Program-made: the position numbers and the translations under genes | Assembly: GCA_937883755.1 (NCBI GenBank) | Contig: CAKZYA010000003.1 | Coordinates: forward strand, 141,319-205,318 | Reading direction: 5' to 3' | DNA from: an uncultured Flammeovirgaceae bacterium | Lineage (GTDB): Bacteria; Bacteroidota; Bacteroidia; Cytophagales; Cyclobacteriaceae | DNA: 64,000 bases | The notes under the pieces: model-generated | The model's database searches: none | What the model was told of the DNA's origin: nothing | What the model saw: only the letters and a program-made list of their open reading frames with translations | In this document: positions 25,716 through 35,144 of the stretch, piece by piece | Layout of the letters: each line of letters begins with the position of its first letter | Numbering within the stretch: position 1 is the first letter of the stretch

Positions 25716-28028
25716 ATGTTTAAAATGTACCCATCTTTTGTTTTAACGCTCCTACTCACGTTAATAACCTGCCTGGCTGTTAGCCAAGTGGCGATGGTAC
25801 AAGATATTCTTCCAGGGCAAGAGGGTAGCTCACCTGAAAACTTTACCGAATACCATGGTCGTGTGCTATACGAGGGTAGTTTGTATTTTACTACAGATGG
25901 AGAAGAAGGCAAAGAGCTATGGCGCTATCACTCTCAAACAGGAGCGGTTTTAGTTGCCCCTCTTGGAGCCGAGGAAGTAGACATAGTATTCACTTATCAA
26001 GACCGATTGTTTATCAACGTTTACAAATATGGCAACCTTAACAACTTTACATTATTGAGTTATCACCCATTCATCGGTATTGTGGTTGAAGAAGAACAAA
26101 GTTTGGATTTTCAAGGTAAGCCAATTATTTATGATGATACTCTGTACTTTAATGGTGATGATACCTCCCCTAACTGGGAAGAGTTACATCGCTACCACCC
26201 CTCAATGGGCTTTGAGTTAATGGAAATTCGTACTAAACGTGATGCTACCTTTCCAAGAGGCTTTACCAAATATCAAGGTAGCTTGTATTTTAGCGCTTTA
26301 GGTGAAAAAGTTTATTTTTATTTGCCAGACGGATCGTATTATGATGGAGGTGGCCTTTTTCGCTACAGCTCAACTACCGGAAAATTAGAAAGAATAACAA
26401 ATTTTTCTAATGCCCCCTTCGGTATCACACAACCAAGGGGGCTCACGCTTTTAGATGATACCTTATACTTTGTAGCAAGCGATCACATTCATGGACCAGA
26501 ACTTTGGCGGTACCACCCTAGTACCGGGGCTAAAATGGTGGCCGATATCCATTACCAGCCTGGAGACCCCTATGCTCAAAATAGTATTCGGGAAATAACC
26601 AAATACCAAGGGGCTTTATATTTCAGTGCGGATGATGCTATTCATGGGGGGGAACTCTGGCGGTATGTTCCTGGTGTAGGGGCTAAAATGGTAGCAGATA
26701 TCAACCAGACGTTAGACCAACGAGGGCCAAGTTCGCACAGTGTTGATCGAGGTAGTAGAATTTCGGGTATCACCGAATACCAAGGGACCTTATACTTTAC
26801 GGCGGATGATGGAATACACGGATACGAGCTTTGGCGGTACCATCCCTCAACGGGAGCCTCAATGGTGGCCGATATCTTTCCTGGCAGTGAGGGTAGTCGC
26901 CCCGACCGCTTCCAAATATACCGAGATGAACTGATCTTTATTGCAGATGATGGCACGCATGGACGGGAGCTTTGGCGGTACCATCCCAGTAGTGGGGTTC
27001 AGCTTATCGCTGATATCAACTCACGTGGATCCGATGATAATGGTTCCCCTTTCTATTATGGTCCTAGCCGTTTTATTGAATACGCAGGCAGTCTGTTCTT
27101 TTCTGTAGATGATGGAGCACACGGTAGAGAGCTTTGGAAATATCAAACCATTCCCTGCCAAACGTTCCTATGCCGAATCTTAAACGATGACAGTGGCATA
27201 ACGGCTAGAGCAGACATTGACTTAGGCTTTGACTATTTTCAAGCTGAGTATGTTTTGGTAGCTGATGAAGAAGAAGAGGAAGAGCAAGATGATACAGCCC
27301 CCTGGCTACTATCGCTAGAATCGGAAGAAGGTGAACTGCTGTGGGGCGAAAGCTTCAGTATTCCCAACGAGCTGATGATACCGGACGTTGACATGTACTC
27401 GGGCTCATTGGTACTTTCATCGGGTACCGAAAAAGAGTCTCAGCCCCTGATGAAACTCAACGCCAATCTAGTATCAGCCGGGGTCAAACAGGTAAGCTTT
27501 AGCACCGACCCCGTAGAGCAGATGTTTTCACTGTACGTAGAAACTAATAAAGATGTTAGCGTTCCCTTGCTACTGTCGCTGCAAGATGAGTCAGGCGAAG
27601 TTACCTGGCAACACCTGCTAGAAGCCCCCTATCACGGAGTGGTAGAAGAGCTGACCAAGCAAACAGGTAGTACCTTACTGATCTCCGTGGCTGAAAACCG
27701 CCGTACGGAATCATACGACAAAGGCACCACCCAGTCGCTAACGGATATATCCGAAGCAGGTAGCCTCGGTTCATCAGCGATTCAGATCTACCCCAACCCG
27801 GTGATAGATCACACGCTACATCTCAATATAGCTAGTCCAGCAGCAGGTCAAGCCAACGTGCAAGTGCTCAACCTGATGGGACAGCAAGTACTCCAACGCG
27901 AGCTGTCTACCCAAGCCGGACAGCAACGTCTAAGTGTAGACATGCAGGGCATCCCGAAAGGGGCGTATATCCTAAAGGTACAACAAGGCCCCCAGCAAAC
28001 CACCACCCGCTTATTGGTGGCCGAGTAG
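25716..28028 (+). CDS. Secreted ELW-repeat protein with T9SS C-terminal sorting domain
   Basis: The 770-residue secreted protein has a signal peptide (about 1-23). Residues about 30-480 hold at least eight repeats of the ELWxxDGT-like type, here written as GxELWRYHPSTGAKMVADI plus YQGxLYFxADDGxHG, expected to fold as a beta-propeller. A beta-rich middle follows and the C-terminal 80 residues (from IQIYPNPVID to LLVAE) are a type A T9SS sorting domain. The cargo should therefore be exported through the outer membrane and attached to the surface. Its ligand is unknown. Confidence 0.88.
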   Translation: MFKMYPSFVLTLLLTLITCLAVSQVAMVQDILPGQEGSSPENFTEYHGRVLYEGSLYFTTDGEEGKELWRYHSQTGAVLVAPLGAEEVDIVFTYQDRLFINVYKYGNLNNFTLLSYHPFIGIVVEEEQSLDFQGKPIIYDDTLYFNGDDTSPNWEELHRYHPSMGFELMEIRTKRDATFPRGFTKYQGSLYFSALGEKVYFYLPDGSYYDGGGLFRYSSTTGKLERITNFSNAPFGITQPRGLTLLDDTLYFVASDHIHGPELWRYHPSTGAKMVADIHYQPGDPYAQNSIREITKYQGALYFSADDAIHGGELWRYVPGVGAKMVADINQTLDQRGPSSHSVDRGSRISGITEYQGTLYFTADDGIHGYELWRYHPSTGASMVADIFPGSEGSRPDRFQIYRDELIFIADDGTHGRELWRYHPSSGVQLIADINSRGSDDNGSPFYYGPSRFIEYAGSLFFSVDDGAHGRELWKYQTIPCQTFLCRILNDDSGITARADIDLGFDYFQAEYVLVADEEEEEEQDDTAPWLLSLESEEGELLWGESFSIPNELMIPDVDMYSGSLVLSSGTEKESQPLMKLNANLVSAGVKQVSFSTDPVEQMFSLYVETNKDVSVPLLLSLQDESGEVTWQHLLEAPYHGVVEELTKQTGSTLLISVAENRRTESYDKGTTQSLTDISEAGSLGSSAIQIYPNPVIDHTLHLNIASPAAGQANVQVLNLMGQQVLQRELSTQAGQQRLSVDMQGIPKGAYILKVQQGPQQTTTRLLVAE

Positions 28029-28030
28029 TG

Positions 28031-28085
28031 TAAATCCCCCCTTGCCCCCACGCCACGTCGGCTTTTTCTAAGGAGGAGTGAAAGG
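28031..28085. repeat. Short fragment related to the C-rich intergenic repeat
   Basis: AAATCCCCCCTTGCCCCC is followed by an AAGGAGGAGTGAAAGGG-like right part. It lies between two convergent gene ends and resembles a degraded copy of the element at 24390-24527. Confidence 0.4.
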
Positions 28086-28087
28086 GC

Positions 28088-30301
28088 TTAAAGCAAAATC
28101 TCTTCGAAGGCAATCTCCTGGGCAGCAAGCACGAACATGGTAGCAGGTAACCCCTGGGTGCGTTCGGAGAGTTGCTCGTAGTAGGTTAGGAAGTTTTCGT
28201 TAGGTTCCGCCAAACCGAGCATAATCAAATCTGCCGATTGGGACTCCTGTTTCAGTAGCGTCCAGAAGGGTGTTTGGGGGTTGACAATAATCTTATGCTG
28301 GAAGGAAATCCGCATGTTCTGGATAATTTTCTCGAGGTTAGCCTCAGCATCCTGAGCAGCAGCTCTCGAGGGCACTGCCATCTTCACCGTAATTTCGGCT
28401 GATCGCCAAGCCGGGTCATTGCTAATCAAGTACGCCAGAATCATCATTAAGGCACCGTTTTTTCGTAGTCCACCCCACCATACATCAATGGTATGTTTAC
28501 GTTGAAAGCCCTCTTTTTCATCATCCCGCACAATCACCACATTGCGGCGAGCCTGATAAAACTGCTGAATCATCTCGCAGTAGGAGCCGTGGTGAGAGAG
28601 TTCGCGAGTATCTCCTAGTATAACGGTATTGGGCACTAAGGCTCCAATACCATAGGTCTGGATCAGCCGTACTCCACCACTGAATGGGTCAGCATCGGAC
28701 GTAACTTTTACCAAAGCTTCTACCCCTCGTTCCTCTAAGTAATCCCGAATATTGGTCTCTAACGACTTTAGTCGATCATAGGCAATATCATCGGTTTTTA
28801 GTACAGTGGCTACTGTCAGTAAGGAGCTACGTTGGGCAATAGCCTTAGCCAGTTCAATCAGGTGCCAACGGCGGGTAGGTGCCCCGGATAGTACTAGCAA
28901 ATGTGGGCGCCAGTTTTTAGGATCGGGAGTATGGTCAATGCGTAAAAGGGCAGTTCGGGTGAGTGCCAACCACATGCCCCGCCGCACATCGCCCCAGGTG
29001 GTACGTAAACCGCGCCGTTTCAGCCACACAAATGTCACTCCTACCAGAAAAATGGCAATTAGCGTAGCTAGAGGGTTAATCAGAAACATTACAGCAATAC
29101 AACCGACTGCCCCCAGCAGAGAAAAGAACCAGTGCGTACGAAAGCTCGGTCGGAACGACGGGCTACCTAGTAATCGTTCTACCCCAGCGGCTATGTTTAA
29201 TACACCGTAAGTGGTTAGAAAAAACATTGAGAGAATTGGGGCAATCATGTCCAAGTCGCCCAGTATTACTGCAATAATTGCTAATACCATTGTAAAAATT
29301 GTTCCCGCTCGGGGAATACCGCTCCCCGGATGTTCCTTGCCTAACCAGCTAAAATTGCGGGGTAGCACTTGATCCTGCGCCAACGCCTGCAAAATTCGGG
29401 GCGCACCCAGTATGCTACCCACCGCACTAGATAGAGTGGCTCCCCATACACCAAGCAGAATACCATTACCCCATAGCGAGATTTTCCGCATAATCAGGGG
29501 GTCATTAATCAACGAGGCAGTATCAGCCCGACTAGCCAAGATGATAGGTAATACCATATAGACCAGGTAGCCGCAACCCACCGCTAAAAAAGTGCCCTTC
29601 GGAATAGATTTGGCAGGGTCTTTCAAATCGCCGGATAGGTTAACCCCAGCCATAATACCCGTTACCGCCGGAAAAAATACAGCAAATACTACCCAAAACC
29701 CTTCGCCTCCCGAGGTGATCTCTCCCCCTATCTCTATTTGCGTGTTTTCTAGGGGGCTACCAAAAATCAACGACAGTAGGGAAATGGCAATTGCTGCTAG
29801 TATAAAATACTGAGTTTTGATCGTTGCCTCTGTAGAAAAGAGGGCTAATAATCCGATAGCCACTGTTACTCCAACTCCTACCAAGGTCATATTCAGAGCC
29901 GGAAATACTGCTACCAAGCTTTCGGCAAACCCGATTACGTATAAGGCTACCGATAAGGCTTGGGCAATAAATAACGGAATACCTACGGCACCGCCCACCT
30001 CTATTCCTAGGGAACGACTGATCATATAGTATGCTCCCCCACCTTTTACCTGAGTATCAGTGGCAATAGAGGCAATAGAGAGTGAGGTTAAAAAAGTAAT
30101 ACTGGTAGAAAGGGTAACGATAATCAGCGTGCCAATCAACCCTACATTTCCCACTACCCAACCAAAGCGCAAGTACATGATTACTCCCAGAATAGTGAGG
30201 AGAGAAGGGGTAAATACCCCACCAAAGGTGCCTAGCTTCTGGGGCGAAGTAGCTTGGTCTGGCAAAGATGATTTTTTGAGTTCAGTTCCGTTAGCTGGCA
30301 T
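28088..30301 (-). CDS. SLC12-type (cation-chloride cotransporter-like) permease of the APC superfamily
   Basis: The 737-residue protein has about 12 membrane segments in residues 25-430, starting with GTFGGVFTPSLLTILGVIMYLRFGWVVGN, a sequence typical of Na-K-Cl and K-Cl cotransporters. A cytosolic C-terminal half (about 440-737) has two segments resembling universal-stress folds, as in bacterial SLC12 relatives. The substrate of bacterial members is uncertain (ions or amino acids). An inverted repeat, GTGATCAAAC (30316-30325) and GTTTGAGATCAC (30343-30354), lies 15 bp upstream and may be an operator. Confidence 0.88.
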   Translation of the reverse strand: MPANGTELKKSSLPDQATSPQKLGTFGGVFTPSLLTILGVIMYLRFGWVVGNVGLIGTLIIVTLSTSITFLTSLSIASIATDTQVKGGGAYYMISRSLGIEVGGAVGIPLFIAQALSVALYVIGFAESLVAVFPALNMTLVGVGVTVAIGLLALFSTEATIKTQYFILAAIAISLLSLIFGSPLENTQIEIGGEITSGGEGFWVVFAVFFPAVTGIMAGVNLSGDLKDPAKSIPKGTFLAVGCGYLVYMVLPIILASRADTASLINDPLIMRKISLWGNGILLGVWGATLSSAVGSILGAPRILQALAQDQVLPRNFSWLGKEHPGSGIPRAGTIFTMVLAIIAVILGDLDMIAPILSMFFLTTYGVLNIAAGVERLLGSPSFRPSFRTHWFFSLLGAVGCIAVMFLINPLATLIAIFLVGVTFVWLKRRGLRTTWGDVRRGMWLALTRTALLRIDHTPDPKNWRPHLLVLSGAPTRRWHLIELAKAIAQRSSLLTVATVLKTDDIAYDRLKSLETNIRDYLEERGVEALVKVTSDADPFSGGVRLIQTYGIGALVPNTVILGDTRELSHHGSYCEMIQQFYQARRNVVIVRDDEKEGFQRKHTIDVWWGGLRKNGALMMILAYLISNDPAWRSAEITVKMAVPSRAAAQDAEANLEKIIQNMRISFQHKIIVNPQTPFWTLLKQESQSADLIMLGLAEPNENFLTYYEQLSERTQGLPATMFVLAAQEIAFEEILL

Positions 30302-30734
30302 AGTTCATTAGAGCAGTGATCAAACTAATGAGACCGCCCGTTGTTTGAGATCACCAAAAATATGAGATAAATCTTTGCCGGGCATTAAATTTCATATATT
30401 CCTACGGTTAGGAGATTTTACTGTACAAATAGTAGAACGATTCTTAGAAATAAATTTTTAAAAATAGTAATAAGCATGTTATTATAATTGTTTTTTCGTA
30501 TCTTTAGTGGAGTTAAGAGGGAATTATTAACAATTCTTCATTTTATTAGCTTTCTCTTTTTTCACTACTTTACAACAATCCGGCTCCTCAGTGGGCACTA
30601 GGCCACGTTTATTCGTTGGCCTTTTTTTATGGGGATTCTTTCCATTTTATATTTCTCTAGTACAACTCAAGAAACCACCTTAGCCTTGGATTTGGTAGTA
30701 AGAAAAAGCTATTTTGATAGATAAAACTGCCAAT
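30302..30734. other. Long intergenic region with an orphan terminator
   Basis: This region lies between the divergent transporter and GH43 genes. Besides the inverted repeat at 30316-30354 and the terminator at 30600-30628, no gene was recognised. The terminator points rightwards although no protein gene precedes it on that strand, so a small RNA or a leader attenuator could be encoded at about 30400-30628. Confidence 0.5.
30600..30628 (+). terminator. Orphan Rho-independent terminator upstream of the GH43 gene
   Basis: AGGCCA (30600-30605) pairs with TGGCCT (30617-30622), extended inside by CG/CG with one bulge, and is followed by seven Ts (30622-30628). It is oriented towards the GH43 gene that begins at 30735. 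Confidence 0.85.
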
Positions 30735-31826
30735 ATGCAAAATACTCAACGCTTACTCGTTCTTTTATTAACAATTGGTTACATCGGGTCAAGCTGCCAA
30801 TCTCCTAATTCTAGTCAAACCAGCACTGAAGAAACTAACGAAATCGATAGTGTACCAGCTCAAGAGTTTCTAGCTGCCCCTTTGATTTCCCACATATACA
30901 CGGCTGACCCATCCGCGCATGTCTTCAATGATACGCTGTATATCTATCCCTCCCACGATATTGAGTCGGATATTCCGGCGGATGATCTGGGGAGCCAATT
31001 CGCTATGCGAGATTATCATGTATTTTCTATGACTGAAATGGGTAGTGAAGTGACCGATCACGGAGTTGCTTTGTCGGTAGATGAGGTTCCTTGGGCTGAT
31101 CGGCAAATGTGGGCACCCGATGCAGCGTATCGGGATGGTACCTACTACCTGTATTTTCCGGCTAAAGACGAAGCGGGCATTTTTAGAATTGGAGTAGCTA
31201 CCAGTACTTCGCCTACTGGGGCATTCGCCCCTAATCCCGCACCCATAGAAGGAAGCTTCAGTATTGATCCTGCGGTATTCCAAGATAATGATGAAGCCTA
31301 CTATATGTACTTTGGTGGTATTTGGGGCGGGCAGCTACAACGTTGGGAGAGTGAGCAGTACGTTGCTGAGGACACATATCCAGCCGATGATCAACCTGCC
31401 ATTAGCCCGAAAGTAGCTCGATTAACTGATAATATGTTGGAGTTTGCTGAAGAGCCAAAAGATGTAATGATTCTGGATGAGAGCGGTAAACCCCTAAAAG
31501 CTGGGGATAACGAACGACGGTTTTTTGAAGCAGCCTGGGTGCACAAATACCAGGATACATACTACTTCTCGTACTCTACCGGAGATACCCACTACATTGC
31601 TTACGCAACCGGAGATAATCCCTACGGACCTTTTACTTATCAGGGAGTAGTGCTTAACCCGGTGCTAGGTTGGACCAACCATCATTCTATTGTAGAGTTT
31701 AACGGTCAGTGGTACCTGTTCTACCACGATGCTGAGCTATCCAACGGACAAACCCATCTGAGAAATATCAAGGTAACCGAGCTTACCCATCGTGCTGACG
31801 GGAGTATTGAGACGACCACTCCTTAA
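30735..31826 (+). CDS. Glycoside hydrolase family 43 lipoprotein
   Basis: This enzyme probably removes arabinose or xylose units from plant or algal polysaccharides. It is a 363-residue lipoprotein with lipobox near IGSSC and a single five-bladed propeller domain. Catalytic residues fit GH43: the base Asp in YTADPSAHVF, the pKa-tuning Asp in SIDPAVF, and the acid Glu in RRFFEAAWVH. ATG at 30735 gives a normal signal peptide; a TTG seven codons upstream is less likely. No SusC/SusD pair is nearby, so it is not part of a classical polysaccharide utilisation locus here. Confidence 0.88.
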   Translation: MQNTQRLLVLLLTIGYIGSSCQSPNSSQTSTEETNEIDSVPAQEFLAAPLISHIYTADPSAHVFNDTLYIYPSHDIESDIPADDLGSQFAMRDYHVFSMTEMGSEVTDHGVALSVDEVPWADRQMWAPDAAYRDGTYYLYFPAKDEAGIFRIGVATSTSPTGAFAPNPAPIEGSFSIDPAVFQDNDEAYYMYFGGIWGGQLQRWESEQYVAEDTYPADDQPAISPKVARLTDNMLEFAEEPKDVMILDESGKPLKAGDNERRFFEAAWVHKYQDTYYFSYSTGDTHYIAYATGDNPYGPFTYQGVVLNPVLGWTNHHSIVEFNGQWYLFYHDAELSNGQTHLRNIKVTELTHRADGSIETTTP

Positions 31827-31959
31827 TTTAGTACGAGCATAACAGAATGATAGAATAAATATTATCTATTTGTTTATCCCCTCTCACAAATATTCATCAT
31901 GAGTATGGGCATTTCCAGCGGGCTTTTGTAACTTTCCCATTCGTTAAACCTAACCCAAT

Positions 31960-33219
31960 ATGTCTGCCCTAGTAGAATCTGTTGTTGATTTTTCGGCTAT
32001 AAAGCAAGCCAGTCGCGATGCCCTGGCACTAAATAATGAAACTATTAATCAGGTGCTACAAGCCGTAGCTGATGCTGCCGTAGCCCAAACTGATTATATC
32101 TTAGCCGAAAACCAAAAGGACTTAGACCGCATGGATCCGGCGAATCCTAAGTACGACCGCCTGCAACTTACCGCTAAGCGACTCGAGGCCATTGCCCAGG
32201 ATATGCGGAATGTAGCAAGACTTCCTTCCCCACTAGGAAAAGTGCTGGAGGAGCGAACCCTGGAAAATGGATTACAGCTTTCAAAAAGATCGGTGCCCCT
32301 AGGTGTGGTAGGCGTAATCTATGAAGCTCGCCCCAATGTTACTTTCGATGTATTTGCCTTATGTCTGAAAGCTGGAAATGTGGCGGTGCTGAAGGGAGGT
32401 AGTGATGCTGAGTATTCTAATCTGGCTATTGCTGAAGTCATCCGCAAGGTATTACAAGAGTACCGTCTTAATCCAGATCTGATGAGTCTGTTACCTGCTT
32501 CTCGGGAAGCTACGCATGAACTACTTAATGCCGTGGATGCGGTAGATGTGATCATCCCCCGGGGCAGCCAGAACCTGATTAATTACGTGCGAGAGAACGC
32601 CAAAGTACCAGTGATTGAAACCGGAGCTGGTATTGTCCATACCTATTTTGACAAAAGCGGCGATCTGGAAAAAGGGAAATCAATTGTGTTTAACGCTAAA
32701 ACCCGCCGGGTAAGCGTCTGTAATGCCTTGGATTGCCTAATTATTCATCGGGAACGGCTCCGGGATTTACCCAAGATTGTGCAGAAACTGGCATCTGAAG
32801 AGGTGAAGTTGTACGCGGATAAATTGAGCTACACTGTACTTTCGGGTGAGTATCCTGACGAGCTTTTGTCCCCAGCTTTTCCTGAACATTTTGGTACTGA
32901 GTTTTTGTCGTACCGAATGTCTATCAAAACCGTGAGTAGCCTCAATGAAGCCCTCGATCATATCGCCAACTATAGCTCTAAGCATAGCGAAGCTATCATT
33001 GCTGAAGACGAGGTCGCTGTGCAACGGTTTATGCAACTGGTTGATGCCGCCGCAGTGTATGTGAATACTTCCACTGCCTATACCGATGGAGCTGAATTTG
33101 GAATGGGAGCGGAGATTGGCATCAGTACGCAGAAACTGCACGCCCGAGGACCAATGGCTCTACCTGAACTAACTAGCTACAAATGGCTGGTCTATGGCCA
33201 AGGGCAAGTGCGGGAGTAA
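31960..33219 (+). CDS. proA: Glutamate-5-semialdehyde dehydrogenase (gamma-glutamyl phosphate reductase)
   Basis: This enzyme carries out the second step of proline synthesis, reducing glutamyl-5-phosphate to the semialdehyde with NADPH in the cytosol. It has 419 residues, the normal length. Features are [15 protein letters not shown] (about 113-127), the cofactor loop [11 protein letters not shown], and the catalytic cysteine in [11 protein letters not shown] (near residue 253). proB is not adjacent. Its stop lies one base before that of the convergent MarR gene. Confidence 0.96.
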   Translation: MSALVESVVDFSAIKQASRDALALNNETINQVLQAVADAAVAQTDYILAENQKDLDRMDPANPKYDRLQLTAKRLEAIAQDMRNVARLPSPLGKVLEERTLENGLQLSKRSVPLGVVGVIYEARPNVTFDVFALCLKAGNVAVLKGGSDAEYSNLAIAEVIRKVLQEYRLNPDLMSLLPASREATHELLNAVDAVDVIIPRGSQNLINYVRENAKVPVIETGAGIVHTYFDKSGDLEKGKSIVFNAKTRRVSVCNALDCLIIHRERLRDLPKIVQKLASEEVKLYADKLSYTVLSGEYPDELLSPAFPEHFGTEFLSYRMSIKTVSSLNEALDHIANYSSKHSEAIIAEDEVAVQRFMQLVDAAAVYVNTSTAYTDGAEFGMGAEIGISTQKLHARGPMALPELTSYKWLVYGQGQVRE

Positions 33220-33220
33220 A

Positions 33221-33670
33221 CTATCCACGAATTTTGTCAAGTAACTGATTGAGAGTATCTATTTCACAGTCAGTAAGTTTGTTTTGCCCGTGCATTGCTT
33301 GATCAATCTCAGGTGATACCTGCTCGAGCAATTCTAACCCCTTCTTAGTAATTAGGATGTTAACCCGGCGTCGGTTCTCCGGACAAATTTCTCGGGTTAC
33401 GTAGCCATTAATCCTGAGTTTCTCCACCAGGCGAGTAACGTTCGACATTCGGTTGAGCATTCGCTCGGTAATTAACTGTAGGGAAGAAGGAGTGGGGTGT
33501 TGCCCCTTCAGGATGCGTAGCACGTTGAATTGTTCTTCCGAAATTCCGTATTTTTTAAAGATGGGCAACGAAATGCTGGTAAGCCAATTTGAGGTGAATC
33601 TGATATTTAGTACTGCTTTGTGAAAGGGGTTTTTAAATGTCGTCTGCTGAATTTCTTGCTCAATTTGCAT
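33221..33670 (-). CDS. MarR-family transcriptional regulator
   Basis: The 149-residue protein has a winged HTH of the MarR type: ISEEQFNVLRILKGQ, the recognition helix area SLQLITERMLNRMSNVTRLVEKL (about 68-90), and the wing GYVTREICPENRRRVNILITKKG. Such proteins repress genes until a small ligand or oxidant binds. A perfect 7-bp inverted repeat lies 15 bp upstream of its start codon and is probably its own operator. It faces the carboxynorspermidine dehydrogenase gene across a 190-bp region. Confidence 0.93.
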   Translation of the reverse strand: MQIEQEIQQTTFKNPFHKAVLNIRFTSNWLTSISLPIFKKYGISEEQFNVLRILKGQHPTPSSLQLITERMLNRMSNVTRLVEKLRINGYVTREICPENRRRVNILITKKGLELLEQVSPEIDQAMHGQNKLTDCEIDTLNQLLDKIRG

Positions 33671-33684
33671 AATGGTGGTTTAAT

Positions 33685-33702
33685 CTGTTGTTGATACAAC
33701 AG
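33685..33702. promoter_or_regulatory. Probable MarR operator
   Basis: CTGTTGT (33685-33691) and ACAACAG (33696-33702) are perfect inverted copies with a 4-base spacer. The 18-bp size is typical of MarR sites. The position just ahead of the MarR start codon suggests autorepression. Confidence 0.65.
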
Positions 33703-33754
33703 TGTAGTAGTAAAAAAGTTCTTTAATAAGTGCAAGATTGCACGAGGTCACAAG

Positions 33755-33819
33755 TTTAAGGCTTCAAATTGCAGGGTTAAAGCAACTCTGGCTTGGAACC
33801 TGCAATTTGAAGCCTTAAA
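33755..33819. repeat. Long perfect-stem hairpin upstream of carboxynorspermidine dehydrogenase
   Basis: The arms 33755-33775 and 33799-33819 are perfect 21-base inverted copies (TTTAAGGCTTCAAATTGCAGG and its complement, read in parts). The loop can pair further (TT/AA, AAGC/GCTT). It ends 41 bp before the start codon at 33861. No T tract follows, so a terminator is unlikely. Confidence 0.8.
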
Positions 33820-33860
33820 ATTACACTATAAATTTTCCAGCTTAGAATATGTAATTAACA

Positions 33861-35081
33861 ATGAGCAAAGTCTTAATCATTGGTGCAGGTGGAGTAGGTA
33901 ACGTAGTCGCCCATAAGTGTGCTGAAGTATCTTCCATGTTTAGTAAGATATTACTGGCTAGCCGTACTAAGTCTAAGTGTGATCAGATTGCCGAACAGGT
34001 TCGTAAGAAGTTTCCTCAGACTCAGATTAGTACTGCCCAGGTAGATGCTGACCGGGTAATGGATTTGGTGGCTTTGATGAAAGATTTTGATCCTAAACTG
34101 GTAATTAACGTAGCGCTACCGTACCAGGACTTAACTATTATGGATGCATGCCTTACTATGAAGGTGCATTACTTAGATACAGCGAATTACGAACCGCGCG
34201 ATGTAGCCAAGTTTGAGTACAAATGGCAGTGGGATTACCGAGAGCGATACGAGCAAGCGGGAATTATGGCGTTACTAGGTTGCGGCTTTGATCCGGGCGT
34301 AACCGGAGTGTTCACCGCCCATGCTCAGAAGCATCATTTCGATGAGATTCACTATCTAGATATTGTGGATTGCAATGCCGGTGATCACGGGAAGGCTTTT
34401 GCTACGAACTTTAATCCCGAGATTAATATTCGGGAGATTACCCAGCGAGGACGTTACTGGGAAAACGGTCAGTGGATAGAAACTGAGCCGCTAGAAATCC
34501 ATCAGTCGGTTAATTATCCAGAGATTGGTGAGCGGGAATCATATCTGCTGTATCACGAGGAGTTAGAATCGCTTACCCAAAATATTCCCTACCTCAAGCG
34601 AGCTCGCTTCTGGATGACGTTCTCGCCTCAGTATATTACTCACTTGCAAGTGCTGGAGAACGTAGGGATGACCCGCATTGACCCGGTAAAATTTAAAGGG
34701 CAGGAAATTATCCCATTAGAATTTCTGAAAGCAGTATTGCCCGAACCATCCTCATTGGGCGAAGATTACCACGGTCAGACTTCTATTGGTTGCCAGATTA
34801 AGGGGCTAAAAGATGGTGAGGAGAAAACCTATTACGTGTACAATAACTGCGACCATGCCCAGACCTATCAAGAGGTAGGTGCTCAGGCAGTTTCCTACAC
34901 TACCGGGGTACCCGCCATGATTGGAGCCATGCTGATGCTTACTGGGCAATGGATGCAGCCGGGAGTATACAATGTAGAAGAGTTTGATCCCGACCCATTT
35001 ATGCAAGCCCTCAATCAGTATGGCTTACCCTGGCACGAGAGAGTAAATGAACCTTTGGCGTTTGATTATCTTGATGAATAG
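33861..35081 (+). CDS. Saccharopine dehydrogenase family protein, probable carboxynorspermidine/carboxyspermidine dehydrogenase
   Basis: This predicted cytosolic enzyme condenses aspartate semialdehyde with a diamine, using NADPH, to form carboxy(nor)spermidine, the first step of the alternative spermidine pathway that is common in Bacteroidota. The 406-residue protein has the Rossmann loop IGAGGVGNVVAHKCAE (about 6-21), the ALLGCGFDPGVTGVF motif (about 136-150) and the HYLDIVDCNAGDHGKAFATNFNPEINIRE region typical of the subfamily. The partner decarboxylase is not in the window. The upstream region holds a long hairpin and a MarR operator. Confidence 0.87.
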   Translation: MSKVLIIGAGGVGNVVAHKCAEVSSMFSKILLASRTKSKCDQIAEQVRKKFPQTQISTAQVDADRVMDLVALMKDFDPKLVINVALPYQDLTIMDACLTMKVHYLDTANYEPRDVAKFEYKWQWDYRERYEQAGIMALLGCGFDPGVTGVFTAHAQKHHFDEIHYLDIVDCNAGDHGKAFATNFNPEINIREITQRGRYWENGQWIETEPLEIHQSVNYPEIGERESYLLYHEELESLTQNIPYLKRARFWMTFSPQYITHLQVLENVGMTRIDPVKFKGQEIIPLEFLKAVLPEPSSLGEDYHGQTSIGCQIKGLKDGEEKTYYVYNNCDHAQTYQEVGAQAVSYTTGVPAMIGAMLMLTGQWMQPGVYNVEEFDPDPFMQALNQYGLPWHERVNEPLAFDYLDE

Positions 35082-35144
35082 TAATTATAGAATAGGTGTC
35101 AAATGCTGGTGAGCAAGAAAGTGAAGAGTAATCCTATGGCAGTA

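Noticed and set aside
28806..29210. Plus-strand open frame of 134 codons inside the SLC12-type transporter gene
   Set aside because: It is antisense to a clearly conserved membrane protein and has the basic, low-complexity make-up of a shadow frame.
30870..31283. Minus-strand open frame of 137 codons inside the GH43 gene
   Set aside because: It is antisense to the catalytic domain and carries no recognisable features.
28088..31826. Polysaccharide utilisation locus suggested by GH43 and the HTCS
   Set aside because: No SusC/SusD pair exists in the window, and the HTCS is 17 kb away with a TPR rather than a propeller sensor.
32767..33141. Minus-strand open frame of 124 codons inside proA
   Set aside because: It is a shadow of a conserved enzyme, without start signals of its own.
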